From the NCBI GenBank assembly GCA_946405485.1, contig CAMJHJ010000033.1, positions 1 through 14,626 on the forward strand: a stretch of DNA of 14,626 bases, in the 5' to 3' direction. The notes below the pieces were generated by a model that was given only the letters and a program-made list of their open reading frames with translations, was not told the origin of the DNA and ran no database searches. This document shows positions 1 through 5,670 of the stretch, one piece after another. Position numbers and translations under genes: made by a program. The DNA comes from an uncultured Bacteroidales bacterium (GTDB taxonomy: Bacteria; Bacteroidota; Bacteroidia; Bacteroidales; UBA932). How positions within the stretch are numbered: position 1 is the stretch's first letter; each line of letters begins with the position of its first letter.

Positions 1-283
1 AGTCGCGGATGCAGTCGTTCTTCTTGCGCAGGTCCATGCCGCGGTCGTAGGTCTCGATATACTCGAGGGCCACCTTCTTGTTGATGGACATCAGGGACTC
101 CACCACCTGGCGGCGGATCTCCTGGCTGGAGATCTTGTCATAGATATACAGATTGTCCACGATGGAGACGACGACGTCCTCGGGGCAGGGCTGCCCGGCG
201 GTGACATAAGCGAGACGGATGCCGTTCATCAATTTGATCCGGTCGTATTCTTCATAGGTGCCGTTGGTTTTGCGGACTTCCAT
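1..283 (-). CDS. ATP-cone domain protein (5' end only; rest lies outside the window)
   Basis: The visible 94 residues begin MEVRKTNGTYEEYDRIKLMN and match the ATP-cone fold: a short beta hairpin with K-x-x-G, then Y/FD-x-x-K and an amphipathic helix. After that come I-S-S-Q-E-I-R-R and a final helix around YIETYDRGMDL. ATP cones are allosteric nucleotide-sensing modules. They occur at the N terminus of anaerobic or aerobic ribonucleotide reductases, in the NrdR repressor, and as small stand-alone proteins. Which of these this is cannot be decided, because the frame is still open at base 1. A class III reductase-like enzyme or a small ATP-cone regulator both fit. The start is the first ATG of the frame, and no Shine-Dalgarno is visible. 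The gene is divergent from guaA across 237 bp, where no clean minus-strand promoter was found. Confidence 0.75.
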   Translation of the reverse strand, partial: MEVRKTNGTYEEYDRIKLMNGIRLAYVTAGQPCPEDVVVSIVDNLYIYDKISSQEIRRQVVESLMSINKKVALEYIETYDRGMDLRKKNDCIRD

Positions 284-464
284 AATATAAGGCTTTAAGA
301 ATTAGTATGTTACGTTATTATTTAGTGCAAGTTTGGTCCGGATGGAGGGTGAAGAAGAACGGACTGCCAGCAGACAATCCGACGACTTGGGCTCCATTTT
401 CCTGTACAAAGTTGGCCCATATCCGACGGTAAAGCAAAGGAGGAAGACGAAACTTATCAACATC

Positions 465-495
465 TTTTTAACACCGGAAAAAAAAACTAAATTTG
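465..495 (+). promoter_or_regulatory. Candidate guaA promoter, Bacteroidota type
   Basis: TAAATTTG at 488-495 is an exact match to the Bacteroidota -7 consensus TAnnTTTG. The -33 region, expected about 19-20 bp upstream, falls in the T-run at 465-469 and lacks a clear TTG, so that half is weak. Transcription would start near 500-503, giving a leader of about 20 nt before guaA. No riboswitch-like structure fits in so short a leader. Confidence 0.55.
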
Positions 496-520
496 TCCCC
501 CGAAACAAAGCACGCGTATC

Positions 521-2041
521 ATGCAGAAAATCATCATTCTCGATTTCGGGTCCCAGACCACGCAACTGATCGGCCGCCGTGTCCGCGAGACCGGAACCTT
601 CTGCGAAATCCTCCCGTACAACCGCTTCCCTGTCGGAGATCCTGATATCATCGGTGTCATTCTCAGCGGCTCTCCGCTGAGTGTATATGCCCCGGATTCG
701 TTCCATCCCGACCTCTCCCCCATCGTCGGCAACTATCCGGTCCTGGGCATCTGTTACGGCGCCCAGCTCCTGAGCCAGACCTATGGCGGGAATGTGGAAT
801 CCGCGGGCACCCGGGAGTACGGGCGTGCGATGCTGGGCAGCATCGATCCGGATTGCGCACTCTTCAAAGGAATCCAGGCACCCACGCAAGTCTGGATGAG
901 CCATGGCGACTCGATCACGGCCCTCCCGAAGGGATATAAGGTGGCGGCTTCGACCGACAGCGTCCGTTTCGCCGCTTTCGAAAGTACTACGGCGCCCGTC
1001 TGGGGCGTTCAGTTCCATCCCGAAGTGGAGCACACCCTCTCCGGCCGTCAGTTGCTGGAAAACTTCGTCGTCGGCATTTGCGGCAGCCGCCGGGAATGGA
1101 CGAACGCTTCCTTCATCGAGACTACGGTCGCCGAGTTGAAGGAGCAGCTGGGACAGGACAAGGTAGTGCTGGGACTGAGCGGCGGTGTGGATTCCACGGT
1201 CGCCGCGGTTCTGTTGCACCGTGCCATCGGGGAACGGCTGCATTGCATCTTCGTCAATCACGGCCTGCTGCGCCAGCACGAGTTCGAAGACGTGCTGGCC
1301 GTCTATAAGGAACTGGGCCTTAATGTCAAAGGCGTGGACGCCTCGGCTCGTTTCTATGCGGACCTGGCGGGCGTGACCGACCCGGAACAGAAACGCAAGA
1401 TCATCGGCGCGGACTTCATCAAGGTCTTCGACGAAGAGGCGTTCAAGATCCGCGACGTCAAATGGCTGGCGCAGGGCACTATCTATCCCGACCGCATCGA
1501 GAGCATGAATATCACAGGCAAGACCATCAAATCCCACCACAACGTCGGAGGTCTTCCGAAAACGATGCAACTCCGGCTTTGCGAGCCGCTGAAATGGCTG
1601 TTCAAGGATGAGGTGCGCAACGTCGGCCGGCGTCTCGGCATCCCGGAAGAACTGGTGGGCCGGCATCCTTTCCCCGGTCCGGGACTTGCGGTCCGCGTGA
1701 TGGGCGAAATCACGCCCGAGAAATTGCAGGCCGTGCGGGAAGCGGACGACATTTTCGTCCGGGGACTGAAGGAATGGGGGCTCTATGACAAGGTGTGGCA
1801 GGCCGGCGCCGTCCTTCTGCTGGATAAGACCGTGGGGGTGCTGGGAGACGAGCGCTCCTTCGCAAACGCCGTGGCGCTACGCGCCGTGACGAGCATCGAT
1901 GCGATGACGGCCGACTGGGCGGCACTCCCCTATGAGTTCCTGCGCCACATCAGCAATGAAATCATCAACAAGGTCCGCGGGGTCAACCGTGTCTGCTATG
2001 ACATTTCCTCGAAACCTCCGGCAACGATCGAGTGGGAATAA
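521..2041 (+). CDS. guaA: GMP synthase (glutamine-hydrolysing)
   Basis: This enzyme makes GMP from XMP, glutamine and ATP, the last step of de novo guanine nucleotide synthesis, in the cytosol. The 506-residue product has the usual family length. Residues 1-190 are a class I glutamine amidotransferase with nucleophile Cys78 (GICYGAQ) and partners His166 and Glu168 (QFHPEVE). The ATP-pyrophosphatase domain follows, with the PP-loop SGGVDS at 220-225. The C-terminal dimerisation domain contains [11 protein letters not shown] and ends in ATIEWE, as in other GuaA proteins. The ATG at 521 gives the standard N terminus [12 protein letters not shown] and lies about 20 nt after the predicted transcription start. 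mreB follows in the same direction after 82 bp and has its own possible promoter, so the two may be separate units. No anomaly is seen. Confidence 0.98.
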   Translation: MQKIIILDFGSQTTQLIGRRVRETGTFCEILPYNRFPVGDPDIIGVILSGSPLSVYAPDSFHPDLSPIVGNYPVLGICYGAQLLSQTYGGNVESAGTREYGRAMLGSIDPDCALFKGIQAPTQVWMSHGDSITALPKGYKVAASTDSVRFAAFESTTAPVWGVQFHPEVEHTLSGRQLLENFVVGICGSRREWTNASFIETTVAELKEQLGQDKVVLGLSGGVDSTVAAVLLHRAIGERLHCIFVNHGLLRQHEFEDVLAVYKELGLNVKGVDASARFYADLAGVTDPEQKRKIIGADFIKVFDEEAFKIRDVKWLAQGTIYPDRIESMNITGKTIKSHHNVGGLPKTMQLRLCEPLKWLFKDEVRNVGRRLGIPEELVGRHPFPGPGLAVRVMGEITPEKLQAVREADDIFVRGLKEWGLYDKVWQAGAVLLLDKTVGVLGDERSFANAVALRAVTSIDAMTADWAALPYEFLRHISNEIINKVRGVNRVCYDISSKPPATIEWE

Positions 2042-2052
2042 GCCCCCAAAAC

Positions 2053-2084
2053 TTGCGTATTTCCATATATTTTTCTTATCTTGC
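2053..2084 (+). promoter_or_regulatory. Possible mreB promoter
   Basis: TTG at 2053-2055 is followed after 21 bp by TATCTTGC at 2077-2084, a degenerate version of TAnnTTTG. It lies in the 82-bp guaA-mreB gap. The predicted 5' leader (about 2090-2123) contains a small hairpin, CGCTT-CGCG-GAGCG at 2094-2107. Read-through from guaA is equally possible. Confidence 0.35.
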
Positions 2085-2123
2085 AAGTCCTTTCGCTTCG
2101 CGGAGCGCTAATCCATTCTGACT

Positions 2124-3146
2124 ATGGCACTATTCAAGCAGGAGTTGGCCATCGACCTGGGAACGGCCAACACAGTGATTCTACGGGATGACAAAGTCGT
2201 CCTGGACGAACCCAGCATCATTGCGATCGAGACCAAGACCGCCAAGTTGTTCGCTATCGGCAACGAGGCGCAGTTGATCGAAGAGCATACGAACCCCCGC
2301 ATTTATACCATCCGCCCGTTGATGAACGGCGTCATCGCTGACTATGATGCCGCCGAGATGATGCTGACCGGATTCATCCGCAAGGCGACAGGCGCGCGCA
2401 AGGGCCTCTTCGCCCCGACGCTCAAGATGGTCGTCGGCATTCCCGGCGGTTCCACGCCCGTGGACATGCGCTCGATCCGTGACTCCGCTTCGCACGCAGG
2501 CGCTCACGAGCTCTACATGATTTATGAGCCCATGGCGTCCGCCCTGGGTATCGGCCTGGACGTCACCGCCCCGAACGGAAACATGGTGGTCGACATAGGC
2601 GGCGGCACGACGGAGATCGCCGTGATTTCCCTCGGAGGTATCGTCGAGTCGTCCAGCATCCACGTTGCCGGCAATGAGATCACGACGGACATCATCGACT
2701 ACATGGGCCAGCAGCACAACATCAGCATCGGCCGTACGACTGCGGAGCAGATCAAGTTCTCGGTCGGCTCGGTGCTGCAAGAACTTCCTCCCGAGGAAGC
2801 CCCGAAGGATTATCTGGTCATCGGCCGCAACATCGTGACCGCCCACCCGACTCAGGCGGAAATCAGCTACAGCGAGATCGCCGGATGCATCGACAAGACG
2901 ATCGCCAAGATCGAAAGCGAGATCATCAAGGTCCTCCAGCGCACCCCGCCGGAGCTCTATTCCAACATCGTCGTGAACGGCATCTGGCTCGCCGGCGGCG
3001 GTTCGCTGCTCAGGGGTATCGCCAAACGTTTCTCCGACAAGGTCAACATTCCCTTCCATATCGCCGAAGATCCGCTCAAGGCTGTGGCCCGCGGCACTTG
3101 TATCGCCCTTAAAGGCACGGATGTCTATCCTTTCCTGATGAAATAA
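2124..3146 (+). CDS. mreB: Rod shape-determining protein MreB (actin homologue)
   Basis: MreB polymerises on the inner face of the cytoplasmic membrane and positions the elongasome during side-wall peptidoglycan synthesis. The 340-residue protein has the actin-fold landmarks in order: phosphate-1 loop DLGTANT at 11-17, the VVGIPGGST strand-turn near 103-111, YEPMASA at 134-140, phosphate-2 loop DIGGGTTE at 157-164, and adenosine loop LAGGGSLLRG at 289-298. The C terminus VYPFLMK resembles the Bacteroides form. The ATG at 2124 gives the expected start a few residues before the first beta strand. MreB is typically followed by mreC, mreD and penicillin-binding or rodA genes. Here the next gene is the convergent trkH, 36 bp away, so this mreB stands alone. 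It may be a second paralogue or the result of operon rearrangement. Confidence 0.95.
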   Translation: MALFKQELAIDLGTANTVILRDDKVVLDEPSIIAIETKTAKLFAIGNEAQLIEEHTNPRIYTIRPLMNGVIADYDAAEMMLTGFIRKATGARKGLFAPTLKMVVGIPGGSTPVDMRSIRDSASHAGAHELYMIYEPMASALGIGLDVTAPNGNMVVDIGGGTTEIAVISLGGIVESSSIHVAGNEITTDIIDYMGQQHNISIGRTTAEQIKFSVGSVLQELPPEEAPKDYLVIGRNIVTAHPTQAEISYSEIAGCIDKTIAKIESEIIKVLQRTPPELYSNIVVNGIWLAGGGSLLRGIAKRFSDKVNIPFHIAEDPLKAVARGTCIALKGTDVYPFLMK

Positions 3147-3182
3147 GAGCCCGTCCGGCTATCAGACATTGCTCCGCCCGTT

Positions 3183-4631
3183 TCAGCTGACCCTGATCGA
3201 GCGGAGTAAATATAATATGGGGAATATCTCGAGACGTCCGATCAGCATCTCGACCATACAGGAAATCTTGAGCACGGTCGGAAATGCGGCGAAATTGGAC
3301 ATGGAGCCGACATCCCCGAAACCGGGGCCGACATTGCCGATACAGGCTACGGAGGCTGTGACGCCCGTGATGAAGTCCTGGCCGAAAACGAGATTGACCG
3401 CAGCGAAAACGACCACGACAAGCAGATAGCAGAAAATGTAGCTGAATGCATCGTTGACCTGGTCGTCCGAACGGGTGCGTCCGTCCACCCGGACGGCCTG
3501 GACCCGGTTCGGGCTTACGGTGAGCCCGACCTTCCGATGGATCCCTTTGGCGGCCAGGATGGCCCGGTCTATCTTGATCCCTCCGGAAGTGGAACCGGAA
3601 CAACCGCAGATCAGAGAGCAGATGATGAGCACCGACATGCTGAGCGGGGGCCACAGCGTCGTGTCCTGCGTGGCAAATCCGGTCGTCGTTGCGATGGATG
3701 CGACCTGGAAAGACGCGTCCCGCAGTGCGCTTCCCAGTGATGGATAGTTCCCTTTTACCAACAGGTCGATCGTGATAAGGATCATGGCAAGAGCGACCAG
3801 GGACATGAATACCTTGATGGTTTCGGATTTCCAGAGATATTTGGGCCGTCCGGAGAGGAACGCCAGGAAAAGAATGCCGAAATGGACACCTGCGGCAAGC
3901 ATGGAGACCGTCAAGACGAGCTCTGCAGCAGGGTTCGCATAATATGCGATACTCGCATTACGGACGCAGAAGCCGCAGGTACTGCAGGCGGACATGGCGT
4001 TGGTAAGCGCATCGAACCAACCCAATCCCGTGAATTTCAAAGAGAAGAAAGAAATCAGGGTCAAAACGACGTAAGTGATGAGCATCCGGTTGGCGAAACT
4101 GGCATTCCGCTCTCCCGCGAAAGGCTCCCGGGCCACGCTGGAGATTTCCGCCCCGGACAAGGTCGATTTATCCGCACCTTGCGTGATCATGGAGAACAAG
4201 GTAACGATGCCTACGCCACCGACCCATGCCGTGGAGATGCGCCAGAACTGAAGCCCTCGCGGAAGTGCTTCGATATCATTCAAGATAGAAGCTCCGGTCG
4301 TCGTAAATCCGGATACGCTCTCGAAGATGGCATTGACAGGAGTAAACTCGCCGCCATAAAACAGGAAAGGAAGCATACCGAAAAAACAGGCGAACAACCA
4401 GGCCCCCACGACGATGCTGTTCCCCTCCCGGAAAGACAGGCGATGATGGGCCTTACGGGCAAAGATGAGCGGGAATAAACCGACGCTGCCTGTAAGGAGA
4501 GCCGAGAAGAAAAGCGAAAGCCGGCTGTCATCCCCCGGTGTCATTAAGGCAATCATGCCCGACACGGTCATAAGCGCCGCGACGAGCAACAGGGAGATGC
4601 CGATAAACCAGCTGATAACCTTCCAATTCAT
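3183..4631 (-). CDS. trkH: TrkH-family potassium transporter, membrane subunit
   Basis: TrkH is the K+-translocating membrane subunit of Trk/Ktr-type uptake systems and works with a cytoplasmic NAD/ATP-binding TrkA/KtrA ring. The 482-residue product is strongly hydrophobic, with four pore repeats and a selectivity-filter segment in each: TTTGA at 110-114, STCGF at 217-221, TTTGF at 315-319 and IGNVG at 431-435. Conserved GSTSGGIKIDR and GRLEIFPIL near the end support the family. The ATG at 4631 is preferred over an in-frame GTG two codons upstream (4635-4637), because the predicted promoter ends at 4651 and the ATG leaves a more usual leader. No trkA gene is present in the window. The gene is divergent from an OxyR-like regulator, which may control it. 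Confidence 0.93.
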   Translation of the reverse strand: MNWKVISWFIGISLLLVAALMTVSGMIALMTPGDDSRLSLFFSALLTGSVGLFPLIFARKAHHRLSFREGNSIVVGAWLFACFFGMLPFLFYGGEFTPVNAIFESVSGFTTTGASILNDIEALPRGLQFWRISTAWVGGVGIVTLFSMITQGADKSTLSGAEISSVAREPFAGERNASFANRMLITYVVLTLISFFSLKFTGLGWFDALTNAMSACSTCGFCVRNASIAYYANPAAELVLTVSMLAAGVHFGILFLAFLSGRPKYLWKSETIKVFMSLVALAMILITIDLLVKGNYPSLGSALRDASFQVASIATTTGFATQDTTLWPPLSMSVLIICSLICGCSGSTSGGIKIDRAILAAKGIHRKVGLTVSPNRVQAVRVDGRTRSDDQVNDAFSYIFCYLLVVVVFAAVNLVFGQDFITGVTASVACIGNVGPGFGDVGSMSNFAAFPTVLKISCMVEMLIGRLEIFPILYLLRSIRVS

Positions 4632-4650
4632 GTTCACCGTTCTTACGTGG

Positions 4651-4681
4651 CAAAATTATTCCGTCCGACATCATTTATCAA
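4651..4681 (-). promoter_or_regulatory. trkH promoter, Bacteroidota type
   Basis: Read on the minus strand, TTG at 4681-4679 is followed after 20 bp by TAATTTTG at 4658-4651, an exact TAnnTTTG match with correct spacing. Transcription should start near 4645-4647, about 15 nt before the trkH ATG. The -33 half lies inside the divergent regulator promoter region, so the two promoters overlap back to back. Confidence 0.6.
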
Positions 4682-4693
4682 CACAATATTTTT

Positions 4694-4701
4694 TATATTT
4701 G
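4694..4701 (+). promoter_or_regulatory. -7 element of the OxyR-like regulator promoter
   Basis: TATATTTG is an exact match to TAnnTTTG. The expected -33 region (about 4671-4676, CATTTA) is AT-rich but has no TTG, so the promoter may be weak or need an activator. Predicted start near 4706-4708, inside the dyad at 4703-4717 and about 18 nt before the ATG. Confidence 0.5.
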
Positions 4702-4702
4702 C

Positions 4703-4717
4703 ATTGAAAATATCAAT
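4703..4717. promoter_or_regulatory. Candidate LysR-type operator (ATTGA-N5-TCAAT)
   Basis: The 15-bp sequence has perfect 5-bp arms ATTGA and TCAAT. It also reads ATTG-N7-CAAT, that is T-N11-A, the standard LysR-family box geometry. It overlaps the predicted transcription start of the LysR-type gene just downstream, a usual position for autorepression. A second, AT-only dyad with the same geometry of arms (AATAT-N5-ATATT, 4685-4699) lies 18 bp upstream centre to centre. That one may be chance in AT-rich DNA. Confidence 0.4.
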
Positions 4718-4724
4718 ATACGAC

Positions 4725-5648
4725 ATGACCTTGCAACAATTGCGATATGTCATCGCCATCGATGACTATCGGAGTTTCGGCAAAGCAGCCGAAGCCTGCG
4801 GCCTGACTCAGTCGACACTGAGCCTGATGGTCAAGAAATTAGAAGAAGAACTGGATGTGCAGATCTTTGACCGGGATTCACATCCCGTCGCGCCGACAGA
4901 AATAGGCCGGAAGATCATTGACCAGGCAAGGATTGTTTTATATAACGCGGACCAGATTTCTGACTTGACCCGTTCAGAGAAAGAATCACTGTCCGGTCCG
5001 CTCCGGATCGCACTCATATCCACCACGGCCCCGATTCTGATCCCGAGCCTTTTCAATTATTTCGGGACGCATTATCCCGCCATTTCCTTGCAAGCGGAAG
5101 AAATGCTCACCAGTACCATCGTGGACAAGCTCCGGAAGGCCGAGATAGACATAGGCATCATGGCAGGTCCCTTACAAGCAGCGGACCTTTTGGAAATCCC
5201 TCTTTATCACGAGAGATTCCTCGCTTATGTTTCGCCGGACCATCCTGCCTATGCCGAAAAGGAGATCACTCCCCGGCAGTTATTCAGGTATCCGGTCTGG
5301 ATCATACGCGACGGCGTCCGGCGACTGGATCCGAAAGACCTAAAAAAAGCCGATTTCACCTATGAACGCTATTTCGAAGGCGGACGAGTGGGTATCCTGG
5401 TCCAGGTCGTAAACGACAATGGAGGCATCACCATCATTCCCGAGACACATGCCAGACTGATCATGTACAGCCAGCAACAAAACCTCCGCCCTATCGTCGA
5501 TCCCGTGCCAAGCCGGACGGTTTCTCTCGTAATCAGGAAGGATTATATACACGAAGCCAGATTGAATGCCGTGGTGGATGCGGTCAAACAAGCCCTCCCC
5601 GGCAACCTTCTGGAAAGCGTCATCCGGCAGGGCCGGCTGATCCTGTAG
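4725..5648 (+). CDS. LysR-family transcriptional regulator, OxyR-like but lacking redox cysteines
   Basis: The 307-residue protein has an N-terminal winged helix-turn-helix (about 1-60, with SFGKAAEACGLTQSTLS as helix-turn-helix) and a periplasmic-binding-like effector domain (about 90-300). The start MTLQQLRYVIAI and the overall sequence resemble Bacteroides OxyR. An upstream in-frame ATG at 4647 would add 26 residues translated from the promoter, so it is rejected. OxyR senses peroxide through Cys199 and Cys208 in the motif L-E-D-G-H-C...C. Here the gapless equivalent is I-I-R-D-G-V-R199...K208, so both cysteines are replaced. The only cysteine in the protein is Cys25, in the DNA-binding domain. 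It is therefore either an OxyR paralogue sensing something else or another LysR subgroup. It is divergent from trkH with overlapping promoters. Confidence 0.9.
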   Translation: MTLQQLRYVIAIDDYRSFGKAAEACGLTQSTLSLMVKKLEEELDVQIFDRDSHPVAPTEIGRKIIDQARIVLYNADQISDLTRSEKESLSGPLRIALISTTAPILIPSLFNYFGTHYPAISLQAEEMLTSTIVDKLRKAEIDIGIMAGPLQAADLLEIPLYHERFLAYVSPDHPAYAEKEITPRQLFRYPVWIIRDGVRRLDPKDLKKADFTYERYFEGGRVGILVQVVNDNGGITIIPETHARLIMYSQQQNLRPIVDPVPSRTVSLVIRKDYIHEARLNAVVDAVKQALPGNLLESVIRQGRLIL

Positions 5649-5670
5649 GTAATATGGGACAGGCGGTCGC

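Noticed and set aside
284..520. Riboswitch or structured leader upstream of guaA
   Set aside because: The best promoter sits at 465-495, leaving only about 20 nt of leader. No purine-riboswitch-like three-way junction was recognised.
302..1666. Long minus-strand open frame (454 codons) opposite guaA
   Set aside because: It lies antisense to an unmistakable guaA, resembles no known protein over the overlap, and such frames are common opposite GC-rich genes with this codon bias.
2181..3059. Minus-strand open frame of 292 codons opposite mreB
   Set aside because: Composition is rich in Asp, Arg, Gly and His with no recognisable motif. It is a codon-bias shadow of mreB.
3172..3206. Inverted repeat CTCCGC...GCGGAG at the mreB/trkH junction as a terminator
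   Set aside because: Six-bp arms with a 23-nt loop and no T tract. Too weak to call.
4647..4724. Upstream ATG that would lengthen the LysR-type regulator by 26 residues
   Set aside because: The extension is translated from the promoter region, including the -7 element, and LysR proteins start right at the MTLQQL-type helix found at 4725.
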